A stretch of 64,000 nt of DNA, taken from contig CAUYLG010022134.1 in the NCBI GenBank assembly GCA_963573385.1, positions 23,578 through 87,577 of the forward strand. Direction: 5' to 3'. The notes below the pieces were generated by a model that worked only from the letters and a program-made list of their open reading frames with translations, had not been told where the DNA came from and did no database searches. The translations under genes and the position numbers were made by a program. Source of the stretch: Cacajao melanocephalus (taxonomy: Eukaryota; Chordata; Mammalia; Primates; Pitheciidae). Positions 12,181-24,344 of the stretch are shown piece by piece. The first letter of the stretch is position 1. Every line of letters starts with the position of its first letter.

Positions 12181-12540
12181 TGACATGGTTTGGCTGTGTC
12201 CTCACCCAAATCTTATCTTGAATTGTAGCTCCCATAATCCCCACATGTTGTGAGAAGGACCCAGTAGGAGGTAACTGATTCATGGGGCAGGTTTTTCCCA
12301 TGATGTTCTCATTATAGTGAATAAGTCTCATGAGATCTGATGGTTTCATAAAGGGCCCTTCCCCCACACATGTGCACTTGCCTGTCACCATGTAAGATAT
12401 GCCTTTGTTCTTCCTTCACCTTCTGCTATGATTGTAAGGCCTCCCAGCCAGTGAAACTATGAGTCCATTAAATCTCTTTTTCTTTATAAATTACCTAGTC
12501 TCAGGTATTTCTTCACAGTAATATGTAAATGGATTAATAA
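12181..12540 (+). mobile_element. 5' LTR of THE1-type MaLR provirus
   Basis: The LTR begins TGACATGGTTTGGCTGTG and runs 360 bp, close to the 364-bp THE1B LTR. It carries the family marks: 'atcatggggg'-like block near 12280, 'aataagtctcatgagatctg' near 12320, an ATTAAA polyadenylation-type signal at 12468-12473, and an 'aatggattaataa' end. MaLRs are old, non-autonomous ERVL relatives with no env gene. This copy would have been mobilised in trans and is now fixed. Confidence 0.93.
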
Positions 12541-14138
12541 GTAAATTGGTACGAATAGAGTAGGGTATACTATTAAGATATCCCAAAATGTGGAAGTGAC
12601 TTTGGAACTGGGTCACTTCCAAGAGCAGAGGTGGGAATAGTTTGGAGGACTCAGAAGAAGACGGGAAGATGTGGGAAAATTTGGGGCTTGTTGAATGATT
12701 TTGACCAAAAGGCTGATAGTGATATGAACAGTGAAGTCCAGGCTGAGGTGGTCTCAGATGGAGATGAAGAATTTACTGGGAACTGGAGCAAAGGTGATTC
12801 TTGCTATGCTTTAGCAAAGAGACTGGTGGCATTATGCCCCACCCTAGAGATCTGTGGAACTTTGAACTTGAGAGAGACTATTTAGGGTATCTGGTGGAAG
12901 ACATTTCTAAACAGCAAAGTATCCAAGAGGTGTGCTCTTAAAGTCATTAAATTTTATGCATAAACAAATATATGGTTTGGAATTGGAACTTATGTTTAAA
13001 GGGAAGTAGAGCACAAAAGGTCAGAACATTTGCAGCCTGACAATGCGATAGAAAAGAAAAACCCATTTTCTGAGGAGCAATTCAAGCTGACTGCAAAAAT
13101 TTTCATAAGTAGCAAGTAGCCAAATGTTAATCACCAAGACAATGGGAAAAATGTCTCCAGGGCATGTCAGAGAGCTTCATGGCAGCCCCTCCCATCATAA
13201 GCCAGGAGGCAGGAGGAAAAAATGGTTTCATGGGCTGGGCCCAGAGCCTTGCTGCTTTGTGTAGTTTCAGGACTTGGTGCCCTGTGTTCCAGCCATGGCT
13301 AAAAGGGGCCAACCTACAGCTTAGGCTGTTGCTTCATAGGGTGCAATCCCCAAACCTTTGCAGCTTCTGTATAGTGTTGGGCCTGCAGATGCACAAAAGG
13401 CAAGAGTTTAGGTTTGGGACATCCACCTAGATTTCAAAGGATGTATGGAAATGCCTGGATGTCCAGGCAGAAGTTTGCTGCAGGGGCAGAGCCCTCATGG
13501 AGAACCTCTGCTTGGGCAGTGTGGAAGGAGAATGTGGAGTTGGAGTCCCCACACAGAGTGCCCACTGGGGCACTGCCTAGTAGAGCTGTGAGAAGAGGGC
13601 CACTGCCCTCCAGACCCCAGAATGGTAGATCCACCAACAGCTTGCATCACATGCCTGGGAAAGCCACAGGCACTCCATGCCAGCCTGTGAAAACAGTTAG
13701 GAGTGAGGGCTATATCCTGCAAAGCCACAGGGGCAGAGCTGCCCAAGATCATGAGAGCCTACCTCTTGCATCAGCTTGACCTGGATGTGAGATATGAAGA
13801 CAAAGGAGATGATTTTGGGACTTTAAAGTTTAATGACTGCCCTATTGGATTTTGGACTTGCATGGGGCCTGTAGCTCCTTTGTTTTGGCCAATTTCTCCC
13901 ATTTGAAGTGGGTGTATTTTCCCAATGACTGCACTCCCATTGTATCTAGGAAGTAGCTGACTTGTTTTTGATTTTGCAGGCTCATAGGCAGAAGGGACTT
14001 GTCTTATCTCAGATGAGACTTTGGACTTGGACTTTTGAGTTAATTCTGGAATGAGTTAAGACTTTGGGGGACTGTTGGAAGGATATGATTGTGTTTTGAA
14101 ATGTGAAGACATGAGATCTGGGAGGAGCCAGAGTGGAA
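12541..14138 (+). mobile_element. THE1-type MaLR internal region
   Basis: Directly after the 5' LTR comes 'taaattggtacgaatag', the expected primer-binding-site position of THE1. The 1.6-kb interior follows the THE1-int order: 'gactttggaactgggt', 'gtgatatgaacagtgaagtcc', 'gacaatgcgatagaaaag', 'ccaggcagaagtttgctgcag', and a purine-rich stretch 'gggaggagccagagtgga' just before the 3' LTR. The longest surviving open frame is 121 codons at 13414-13779. It is a gag-like remnant with no recognisable intact domain, and other frames are interrupted. Confidence 0.92.
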
Positions 14139-14499
14139 TGATATGGTTTGGCTGTTTACCCACCCAAATCTAATCTTGAATTGTAGCTCCCGTAATCCGC
14201 ATTTGTCATGGGAGGGACCTGGTGGGAGGTAACTGGATCATGGGGGCAGGTTTTTCCCATGCTGTTCTCATAACAGTGAATAAGTCTCATGACATCTGAT
14301 GGTTTCATAAAGGGCAGTTCCCTGTACATGCTCTCTTGCCTGCCACCATGTAAGACATGGCTTTGCTCTTCCTTCACCTTCCACCATGACTGTGAGGCCT
14401 CCCAGCCGTGTGAAACTGTGAGTCAATTAAACCTCTTTTTCTTTATAAACTACCCAGTCTAAGGTATTTCTTCTTAGCAATATGAAAATGGACTAATAA
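14139..14499 (+). mobile_element. 3' LTR of THE1-type MaLR provirus
   Basis: It begins TGATATGGTTTGGCTG and repeats the 5' LTR over about 360 bp in the same orientation with scattered differences. An ATTAAA signal lies at 14425-14430. Together the two LTRs and interior make a structurally complete provirus. The 5-bp target duplication expected for this class is not clear: 'tggca' precedes the 5' LTR and 'ccgcca' follows the 3' LTR. Confidence 0.93.
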
Positions 14500-15240
14500 C
14501 CGCCACACAGATTCATAAGAAAATCTTCTTGACTATTCCCTCAAAATACCTTCTTAATTTGTTTTTTTTCTGTCTCCATTAACACTGCCCTCAACCAAAT
14601 AACAAAATCTTTCTCATGGATTATTGCAATAAAGTAATTACTCTCCCTGCTGTGTTCTTTTACTCTGTATTACACACACAGTAGCTAGCAAAGTTTAAAA
14701 AATGCAAACCAAATTATTTAATTTTCCTGGCTAAAACTCTGAGTATGTATTTAGAATAAAATTCACACGCCTAATAGTGAGCTCTGATGACCCTAAGAAC
14801 TTCTTTTTTTCCATTCTCCCATCTTATTTTATATACTCCTCCGCTTTCACTAAGCTCTGGCCACACAAGGCTTCTACTGGTTCCTTTGTAAGTGCCAACC
14901 CAGTTCATTAAGAAGTCCTTTGTCATTCAGATCCCTGTCTAGATATCACCTTCTTAGAGAGGTGTTCTCTGACCACCAAATTCAATGTAGCCACTTTGTT
15001 CTTTTGCATTATATTATACTATTTTAGTTCTTTTTATATTTGTCACCTCTGATATTTTTCTTGTTACTATCTCATCTCATTCAAATTTAAGCCCTACTAA
15101 AGCAGAGACCTTTCACAGAGCAGAGACCTTGTACAATTTATATGTGTGTATGTATGAAAATGGCATACATATAATGGATTCTGGTACATAATAGGCTCTT
15201 GATACACCTTAGTTAAACAAATGGATTCATAAATGCATGC
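14500..15240 (+). mobile_element. LINE-2, right part of the split copy, to its 3' end
   Basis: L2 resumes after the provirus: 'tggattattgcaataaagtaattactctccctgctg', 'aagctctggccacacaaggc', 'cagatccctgtctagatatcaccttcttagagaggtgttctctgaccacc', then the 3' end 'ggtacataataggctcttgatacacc'. Same orientation and the correct next part of the element relative to 11875-12180, so the two are one insertion. Confidence 0.8.
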
Positions 15241-15419
15241 AAGCATGGCCAATTCTGTAAAAGGCATTTTGGAGATACATGGTAAATATGAAAATGGTCT
15301 CTTTCACATATGGAGCTTCCAATCTGCCTGGTGGCCCAAACAATAGAGCACTGTATGAGTAAGCAGTAAGCTATGTGGTATTGACAGGAGTTCAGAGAAG
15401 AGTGTGGGAAATGCAAGAG

Positions 15420-15560
15420 ATGTAAGTTTTGGGCCTAGGTTCCAGTATTTGCATACTGCTCCATTATGCAAATCATTTAACAGAATGTATAGAATTTCCA
15501 TACCCACCCATGTGGTTGCAGGAGGAATTGAATGGTGCTAAAACTGTCTGGTGATAGTTT
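15420..15560 (+). mobile_element. Probable MIR fragment
   Basis: 'gggcctaggttccagtatttgc' and 'atgcaaatcatttaacagaatg' are in MIR order but weakly matched. The interval 15270-15410 may hold another degraded L2 piece in reverse orientation; I could not confirm it. Confidence 0.35.
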
Positions 15561-17560
15561 ATGCTTCAACAGCCCATCCTTTTTTCCAATATCTTTGCAT
15601 TCAAGTATGTTTTCAACAGAAACATTTTGACTAGGTTTTAAGTTTTGTGCAAATGTGGTAAATAATATGGCAAACTTCTGTCCTTCCTATAGAAGATGCA
15701 TGTGGAGGGTGACCTTAAGAGTTTTTTAAAAATTAATTTATAGGCACAGTAAGTAAAGAGACCAGTGAGAGAGAACTTGGTGATGCCAACATATCAAAGG
15801 ATATTTGAATATTTCTGTTTTTTTACTTAATTGACTTACTTTTTAATCTTAATTGATTATATTACTTTGGTTTTTCGAAGCTTAATTCTTCTTGAAAACT
15901 AATTCTTTCTGGAATCTCTTATTACTTATTTATTTAATAGACTTTTAGAGTTTAAGCCTTAGTGGCGTGTTGAGCTAATTAATACTCCTGTCATTTGCCC
16001 ATGTGGAACTTGTGTTCACTTCCCAGCGAGAGCCTTCTATTGTCACAATAGATATAACAGTGAACATATTAATTAAATATAGACTCCCAAAGATTAAAAA
16101 TAATTGTTTTAATTGTATAGTTTCTTGTTGAAAAGTAAGGGAAAAAGGTTTAAAGAATCTGTCTAGGAGAAACAAGTGCATGAGGCAAATATGGGAAAGG
16201 GAAGCTTAGCGTTCTTTATCTTCTTTCTTCTGGGGCATTCCTAACACAGCAAAGACTTCAAGAATTTACTGCTATTGCTTTTCAGCTAAATGACTTGGGG
16301 TGTGAAAAACAGCACATCCGCCCTGTGGTTGAGCATTGTTTTCTACGAGTAGCTTAGCTTTGAACTTCTCTGTAGTGGTGGGCTGGTGGTACTCCCCTGG
16401 CCTCTCTCGGAGATTCCTTTCTAACTCAGTTACTTTCAGTTTACTGAAAGACCCCAAGATGACCTAAGGAAAGCTGTTGTTTTCTTCATTTCCTGACTCC
16501 ACACTGCAGTGATCACACCTTCAAAAAATAGATTTCTGCATGTGAAAATATACCCATATCTTATTTTATCCAGAAAGCAGCATTCTCAGGTTATTGGGTT
16601 CATGACTTAATAACATAACACCCGAAATAATAGAGGCCACCTGACCCAAATTTTTAATTCACTAGTGTTTTCCCCCTTATGTCAACTTTTAGGGGAAGAG
16701 GAGAGTACTAAGTGTTTCAGGAATATATTCAGTTACTTTTAAAGTGTTATATTATAAAACCAAAAAATATAACAATCAATTTTTAAAAGTATGACTCTAA
16801 ACATAGCTCCTCTTGTTTATACTTAGGTGAAAATCAAAGTATTGCTTTATTAATATTAGCAAAATCTCTTTAACCCCTAAGATGGATAGCTTCTAGTAAT
16901 CAACTAAGGCCCTTAAAAAGTTGTATTTAATATATACTTCCTTTCACACAAATTGAAGAAAATAGGCCTGAAGTTCAAACTATTTGGTTTATTCAGCTAG
17001 TTACCAGATAAAAAAGGATGGTGGCCTCTTTCAATGGCTTCTAATCAGGAAAGGCCCTGGCCAGCTATGCAGAAACCTGAAGAGGACTTATTGCCTCTGG
17101 GCGGAAGGACAACTCCCAGCAAATGGACAGTGACCTAAACTCTCTAGTAAAATATGCAGAAATGAATATTAGGTTTTAACTGGTTACAGAGTGAAAGGCA
17201 GGACTCCTGGTGGTAGAGGAGAGTGGTATTACACACAAAATTTCACCAAGCGCAGAAGGAAGAGATGGATTGCCATATAGGCATAAGTTGTACTCTGTAC
17301 CACTGTAAGGTGTAGATGGGTTCTATTGATAAGGAATGATATCAATATGTCCCCGAGGATTGTGTAGCAACAGTAGAGAGTCATAAAGATTTCTTAGGAC
17401 GTATGTAGAAACTAACTCATTGTATTATACTGCCCAAGTCATTTAATCCCTATTAGCCCCAATTTCCTTGGTCAGAGATTATGTTTTACCCACTCAATAG
17501 TCATTCTTGCTCACTTCCTTAGCTTTGAGTCCATATATTGACAGGGATAGACTTGTGTAC
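15560..17560. other. 2-kb stretch largely without recognised features
   Basis: No repeat family is recognisable with confidence. A weak MIR-like run lies at about 17400-17500 ('gcccaagtcatttaatccc'). One 61-codon minus-strand frame at 16272-16457 is described separately as a candidate. No splice-bounded exon series is visible. Confidence 0.45.
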
Positions 17561-17565
17561 AGGTT

Positions 17566-17597
17566 AAAACCAACCAACCAACCAACCAACCAACCAA
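17566..17597. repeat. (AACC)n tetranucleotide microsatellite
   Basis: About eight uninterrupted units of the AACC/CCAA tetranucleotide. Such an uninterrupted run is likely to vary in length between individuals. Confidence 0.95.
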
Positions 17598-17599
17598 GT

Positions 17600-19090
17600 G
17601 CACTCCCCAGCCTTCCTTGCAGATAGAAGTGGCCAATGGGAAATCTCTAAATGAAAATGACTCAGCTAGGAAATACAGTCTTTCTCCTTTCTCCCTCCTC
17701 CCACCCAGAACAAGACTGCAGTAGCTAGAACCCCTGCAATTGTAAAGTGACCTTGAGGTCACTTTGAGGATGGAAATCACCCATGAAAAATAATGAAGTT
17801 GAGAGAATAGTAGTGTGGGTCTCTGATGTTGATGAGGTAGTAGCTTACACTCCTCCACTTCCTTCTCACACGAGATAAAATATAACCCTATTTTGATTAA
17901 GCTACTGTTGGTTGATATACGTATTCACCCTAATCATAATTGATGTATACATCATCTGTAATGATATTTGTTTGGGTGAAGAGAAATAAAAGAGGACATA
18001 TTGGGAAGCACTTTATGAACAATAGAATGCTATATTAATGTAATGGTTTTGTGAGATTCTGGGCTCAAGTACTGTCACTTTGAGGCGCTAATGAAAATGA
18101 CAGGCACAGAGCTGTGCAGTGGGTCATTTCCTCCCTCCCCTCATTCTGCCTCAGACCATGGTGCAGCTTCCTAGGAGCACAGAATGGTCATTCCCTGAGC
18201 ATGGCTCTGTCTGGCCTGGCAGGATTCTCTGTGCTTACATCAGAATCAGTCGGGAGAAACTTGGTAGGAGCTAGAGAGAGAACAAGCTTATCAGAAGACC
18301 TATCCTGAGAACTGGGAGACTCCTTCCTCTATGGCTCCCTAGTGTAAGAGTCGGAGCTATTGTCGGTGACAGGGGAAGGTCTTGAAGCTGTACTGATGGG
18401 ACACAGAGCCATTAAGAATTCTATAGATGACATAGATAGAGGGTTTCTTCGACATTTGGGTACAAATAAGTCACTCATTTGACAAATGATATGCAAAAAC
18501 GATGCAAGCTTGTCCAACCCGCCTTATTTCATTGTTGTTCTGTTTTGTTTTGTTTTAGGCTTTTAGCAGCCTGAAGCCATGGTTTTAGTATCTGTCTCTA
18601 GTGATAAGTGAAAAAGAGGGATGGGGAAGGGGCTTTACTGGCCCAACCAGAAACAGAAACTAAGAACCCATGGCTGTATTCACTCCCTTGGACACCCCTG
18701 AAAGTGATCCAGAGAAAGACTTATATCTTCATGGAGATGCCAGGGAAGCCACATTCATCCTTGGTCCTCAGTGCTGGCCAAGAAGCTCACCTGCCCTTGA
18801 AACAGGGGAAAGAGAGTGTATTCGTATGACAGAAACTTTGTCCTAACACGTTGCTGAGAACAGGAAATCAGGTTACCTTGGAGGCAATTAAACAAATCTT
18901 CTGCAATATCCTCAACAAGTCCCCATCCAATCTCTGCTCGTACACCATCAGTGATGTAAAACCTACTGACTCCCTAAAGAGACCAATCTACTTCTGAACA
19001 TCTTTCTTTTATCCTTATTATAAAGAGAAACTTATAAAGTCTTCTATTGAGAAATAAGATTCAAATAAAGAAAGGAAAAATACAAAAACA
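17600..19090. other. No recognised gene; one possible hAT end
   Basis: The only repeat-like piece is 18500-18590, where 'gcaagcttgtccaaccc' is followed by a TTTTG-rich tract and 'gcagcctgaagccatgg', reminiscent of one terminus of a hAT-type transposon. The rest is unrecognised. Confidence 0.4.
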
Positions 19091-19094
19091 CGAA

Positions 19095-19235
19095 CCTTGG
19101 ATTCCAGAATCAGATTTGGGACAAATTACTAGCTTTATCTTTCCAATAGCTATGTGACTTTGTGAATTTATTTAACTTTTCTGAGCTTGTACTATAAAGG
19201 GAAATGATTGCCAACTCCTGAAATTGTTAAGAATG
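19095..19235 (+). mobile_element. MIR (tRNA-derived SINE)
   Basis: 'ccttggattccagaatcagatttggg', 'agctatgtgactttgtgaatttatttaacttttctgagc' follow the MIR 5' half (…ttcgaatcc…agctgtgtgaccttgggcaagt…ctctgagcc). Confidence 0.65.
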
Positions 19236-19239
19236 ATGA

Positions 19240-19415
19240 TTATGAAAATAATAGCTAACCCTTACTGCCTATATTACTGTTTGTCAGGTCTGTACTTTGC
19301 ATACTTCTAACAAGAACCCCATAAAGTGGATACAATGTTATCCCCACTTTTCAGATGAAGAGACAGAGGCAAAGAGGCTTAGAAATTTGCTGATGCCCAC
19401 ACAGTTGCACTTAAT
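19240..19415 (+). mobile_element. MIR (tRNA-derived SINE), second copy
   Basis: 'ttatccccacttttcagatgaagagacagaggcaaagaggctta' is a good match to the MIR core 'ttatccccattttacagatgaggaaactgaggcacagagaggtta'. It is preceded by 'tgcatacttctaacaagaacccc'. It lies directly downstream of the MIR at 19095. Confidence 0.8.
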
Positions 19416-19700
19416 CACTGTCCTAGACAGCCTTTCTATAAAAGAGAGTTCGTTCCCATCAAGGCCCAGGCAGTCCTGATCCTGCTTAGCCCCAGTGTTC
19501 AGCAAAGACCAGGTATTTTAGGGAGGTAAGATGATAGAAAATAAATAAGCCAATGGACATGACAGATCCTGACACATCAATACCACCAGAGCTTGACATA
19601 TTGATACATTTGAGCTCATTTTACCTTCCTTCTTCTTCAGCTTAAGAAGTCACAATTCTGCTAACAATTCTCAATAAGTATCATGTGAAATTTCCTCTTT

Positions 19701-19890
19701 GTTGATTGATTGGCATTTAGGTTGGTTTCACGATTTTGCTATTATGAATTGTGCTACTATAAACATGCGTGTGTAAGTATCTTTTTCAAATAATGATTTC
19801 TTGCTTAAGTTTATCCTCAATATTTTATTCTTTTTGATGCTGTTATAAATAAGATTATTTTCTTAATATCCTCTTTTTGTTTTTAAATTT
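19701..19890 (-). mobile_element. Inverted 5' arm of an older L1 (L1PB-like)
   Basis: Read on the minus strand this is L1 ORF2/3' sequence ending 'cctaaatgccaatcaatcaac'. The same L1 coordinate begins the plus-strand arm at 21184 ('aaatgcccatcaatcaatg'). That arrangement is the signature of a 5' inversion by twin priming. Within the arm, near 19805, the L1 coordinate jumps back several hundred bases to 'gcatcaaaaagaataaaata', so a piece is missing. Confidence 0.65.
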
Positions 19891-21182
<1,292 letters not shown>

Positions 21183-21602
21183 TAACAAATGCCCATCAAT
21201 CAATGAGTGGATAAAGAAACTCTGGCATATGTATATAATGGAATACTATGAAGCCATAAAACATGATTTAACAGCATTTGCAATGATCTGGATGGATTAG
21301 AGGCTATATTATTCTAAGTAAAGTAACTCTGGAATGGAAAGCCAAGCATCGTGTGTTCTCACTGATATGTAGGAGCTAAGCTATGACGATGCAAAGGTAT
21401 AAGGATAATACAATGGACTTTGGGGACTTAGGGAGAAGAGCGGGAGGGGACAAGGGGTAAAAGACAACAAATACAGTGCAGTGTATACTGCTCCAGTGAT
21501 GGGTGCACCAGGTTCTCACAAATCTCCACTAAAGAACTTACCCACGTAACCAAATACCACTGGTACCCCAATAACTCATGGAAACATAAAATTAAAAAAA
21601 AA
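21183..21602 (+). mobile_element. 3' arm of the older L1 (L1PB-like) with A-tail
   Basis: Plus-strand L1 3' end: 'atggaatactatgaagcc', 'ggaatggaaagccaagcatcg', 'caatggactttggggac', 'tactgctccagtgatgggtgcacc', 'aaataccactggtacccc', then an A-tail. The 3' UTR type (no G-rich L1PA polypurine block) marks a different and older subfamily than the minus-strand L1 beside it. A 7-bp TCCTCTT at 19693-19699 and 21609-21615 may be the target-site duplication of the whole inverted element. Confidence 0.8.
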
Positions 21603-21731
21603 GAAGTGTCCTCTTCATCAGGATTCTTTTCTCTACTTGTGTTACTTGTTTACATCCATGTAGTACCCATATTGAACTTGACACCCTGTGTATAATCTGA
21701 CAAGTCTCAATATGAATCCATCATCTCCCTT

Positions 21732-21757
21732 GGTGTGTGTGTGTGTGTGTGTGTGTT
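21732..21757. repeat. (TG)n microsatellite
   Basis: About 12 uninterrupted TG units directly before the T-rich tail of an Alu. Confidence 0.95.
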
Positions 21758-22040
21758 TTGTTTTCAGACAGAGTCTTACTCTGTTGCCCAGGCTGAAGTG
21801 CGGTGCCTCCACTCACTGCAACCTCTGCATCTGGGGTTCAATGATTCTCCTGCCTCTATCTCCTGAGTAACTGGGATGACAGGTGCCCACCACCATGCCT
21901 GGCTAACTTTTTTGCATTTTTAGTAGAGACAGGGCTTCATCATGTTGGCCAGGCTGATTTCGAACTCTTGACCTCAAGTGATCTGCTCACCTTGGCCTCC
22001 CAAAGTGCAGGGATTGCAGGCATGAGCCACGGTGCCCAGC
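21758..22040 (-). mobile_element. Alu, reverse orientation
   Basis: 'ttttgttttcagacagagtcttactctgttgcccaggctg' through 'gcaggcatgagccacggtgcccagc' is a full-length Alu in reverse complement with scattered substitutions; 'gaactcttgacctcaagtgatctgc' suits an AluS-type. Confidence 0.93.
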
Positions 22041-22540
22041 TATCTGCCTTGTTTTGAATGTGAATCTTCTCAATGTCATCCAAGATCACTTTAGCTTAGA
22101 GGGTAGCCACTGTCACACCTTTGGTTCATAAGCTTTGCCTCTTGCTTGCCTGGCACTGCTTCCTTCTTAAGCCAAAGTATCCAGTATTAACATGTATTGG
22201 TACGATTCTCTTAGAAAGCAAGTTGATAATATAAAAAAACACCTTCAAGATGTGTATCCCTTTGGCTGTTTTCAAAAGATGAGAGATAACAAATGTTGAC
22301 GAGGCTATGGAAAAGAGGGAACTATCGGTGGGCATGTATATTGGTGCAGTCATGAAAAATAGTATATAGGTTGCCAAAGAAATTAAAATTAGAACTACCC
22401 TGTGACCCAGGAATTTTCTTCTGGGCATGTAGTACTCAAAGAAAATAAAATCACCACCTTGTAAAAATATCTGCATTTTCATCATTACTGCAACATTATA
22501 CACAATAAATATCTGTCCAGTGAGGGACAAATGAATAAAC

Positions 22541-22549
22541 TGTGGTGTG

Positions 22550-22584
<35 letters not shown>

Positions 22585-22587
22585 GCG

Positions 22588-22620
<33 letters not shown>
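22541..22620. repeat. (GT)n, about 80 bp, interrupted
   Basis: About 40 TG/GT units with three interruptions (gtttgtg, gcgcg, gtttgtg). It replaces the 'tgtggtatatatacac' position of the host L1, where a short TG/TA seed is normal, so it probably arose by local expansion. Confidence 0.95.
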
Positions 22621-22625
<5 letters not shown>

Positions 22626-22742
22626 ATATTATTCAGCTTTAAAAGAAGAAATCCTACCATTTACTACAACATGAATGAACTTGGAAGACATTATGCTAGG
22701 TGAAATAAGCCAGAAGCAGAAAGAAGAAAATTATTGCATAAT

Positions 22743-22789
22743 TTCAGCACCCCAGGCAAAGCAGGTGTGGATGGTATGGGTGTTTAAAA
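22743..22789 (+). mobile_element. Tiny A-tailed retro-insertion inside the L1
   Basis: A 47-bp block ending in an A run interrupts the L1. It is bounded by two perfect 16-bp copies of AAAATTATTGCATAAT at 22727-22742 and 22790-22805. Removing the block and one repeat restores continuous L1 sequence. A-tail plus target-site duplication is the hallmark of L1-mediated insertion of a severely 5'-truncated RNA. I do not recognise the source of the 43 non-A bases. Confidence 0.75.
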
Positions 22790-23324
22790 AAAATTATTGC
22801 ATAATCTCACTTATATGTGAAATCTGAATTTTTTAAAAAGTCAAACACACAGAGATAGGCAATAAAACAGTGGTTGCCAAAGACTAGGGACTTGGGGACA
22901 TGGGAGGTATAGGTCAAAATATACAAAGTAGTAGATATAGAGTACAAACAAGTCTAGAGATCTAATGTACAATGTAAAGACTAGAGTTAATAATATTGTT
23001 TTGTATTCAGGATTTTTTACTTACTGAGTAGATTTTAGCTGCAAAAATAAAGGTAACCATGTGAGATGATATATATGTTAACTTTCTTTACTATAGTAAC
23101 CATTTTTTTACATATACGTATCCCATAACTTCATGTTGTATGCCTTAAATATACATGATAAAACTTGGTATTACAATGTTTATCTTTTGATACAGATTCT
23201 GAGAAAATATGATTGGGACTTTCCTAAATGCTGAAAAAAGTTTATAGTCAATATGTCCGTTATTTGCATACTAAAAATTAGGAAACAGCCTACATGTCTA
23301 AGTATCAGGGGACTCTAGTAGGGC

Positions 23325-23405
23325 TGTGGGGAGTATAGCAGCTGAGAGTTCAAGAGTAAGAATATCTGGACTTGTTCCCAATTCTTCCCCTTAATGTTCA
23401 TGACC
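23325..23405 (+). mobile_element. MIR 5' fragment
   Basis: 'gagtatagcagctgagagttcaagagtaagaatatctggacttgttcccaattctt' follows the MIR 5' region ('agtggttaagagcacaggctctggagtcagactgcctgggttcgaatcc'). It is cut off by the CA repeat that starts at 23404. Confidence 0.55.
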
Positions 23406-23431
23406 ACACACACACACACACACACACACAC
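23404..23431. repeat. (CA)n microsatellite
   Basis: About 13 to 14 uninterrupted CA units. Confidence 0.95.
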
Positions 23432-24190
23432 GGCCATGAACAGGTAACCTTGATGTTATAAATACTTGGCTTGGACCACCTGGAGGGAAGGAAGGCATCT
23501 CCCTCATGTCTCCCCAATGAAGAATCTTTCCCAAGTTTGCACATTCCTGTCCTGTCTGGGTGCACTGCAATTTACTTTTCTGGTTTGCTTTAGTAGGTAA
23601 TGATTACTGAGTGGAGGTGGGTAGGACAGTCTGGGAAGGTGGGTAGGACAGTCCTAACTCAGACTGAGAGTAGCTCCATAGCAGAAGGATGTCAGGTAAT
23701 ACACCATGAAGCCAATGACTGCTGTAGCAATGTCAGGGAGAAATGTTTCATAAACTCCCTCATTTTATTTTAACCACTTGTAACAAGATACATTTTACCA
23801 AAAAAAAAACCACCAAAACAGTTGTTAAGTTTTCAAACTAGCCTTCATTTCACTCTGGAAAGTTTTGCAACATCTGCTATTACTTAACTCTTTTGAGAAT
23901 TGTAGCAAAGAATTTTATAGAAGAAAACACTTCATTACTAAAAAAAGAAGTGTGAATCTATATTAAATCATCTCTTAAGGATTTTCTAACTAGGTGTCCC
24001 TCAGATATGTAGTAGCTAGATAAAACATTGAGAGAGAGGCACCGGAGATATCGGAGAACAGTGAGTGAAAGTTACCATATGTAAGAAGTGGTAAGGGAGG
24101 CAGCTGAAAAGATGATAGAAATTAATTTTGGTTACCTTATGGGGGAAAATCACAAAGATATTTCTGCTCTCAAAGCATCATGATTACTCT
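23432..24190. other. No recognised feature except a short direct repeat
   Basis: Unrecognised sequence. A perfect 17-bp direct repeat AGGTGGGTAGGACAGTC occurs at 23615-23631 and 23637-23653 (period 22). Confidence 0.5.
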
Positions 24191-24194
24191 TAAG

Positions 24195-24340
24195 TAACTC
24201 CAATGAACTTTTTAGAGCCCCAATTATGTGCCAAGCTCTTTTCTAAGTGATGTTTATATAAATTAACTAATTTAGCTATCACCTCCTCCCTATGAGGTAG
24301 GGAGTTTCATTATCTTTCCCACAACCCCAAAGATCACATC
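24195..24340 (+). mobile_element. MIR (tRNA-derived SINE)
   Basis: 'aattatgtgccaagctcttttctaagtgatg', 'aaattaactaatttagctatcacctcctccctatgaggtaggg' match the MIR 3' half order, including the 'ctatgaggtagg' core. Confidence 0.75.
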
Positions 24341-24344
24341 GAAT

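Larger units (their letters stand above)
22180..23165 (+). mobile_element. Old L1 (L1MA/MB-like) 3' end
   Basis: L1 3' words run in order: 'aaattagaactaccctgtgacccaggaattttcttctgggcatgtag', 'tattattcagctttaaaag', 'acattatgctaggtgaaataagccag', 'cagtggttgccaaagac', and the 3' UTR 'gagttaataatattgttttgtattc'. Two later events sit in it: a long GT repeat (22541-22620) and a tiny A-tailed insertion with target duplication (22743-22789). Confidence 0.85.

Noticed and set aside
13414..13779. 121-codon open frame that might be a small gene
   Set aside because: It lies wholly within the THE1 interior and corresponds to degraded family sequence; no independent start context or domain is visible.
22541..22620. 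GT tract as part of a CRISPR-like or satellite array
   Set aside because: It is a dinucleotide microsatellite with no spacers or larger unit.
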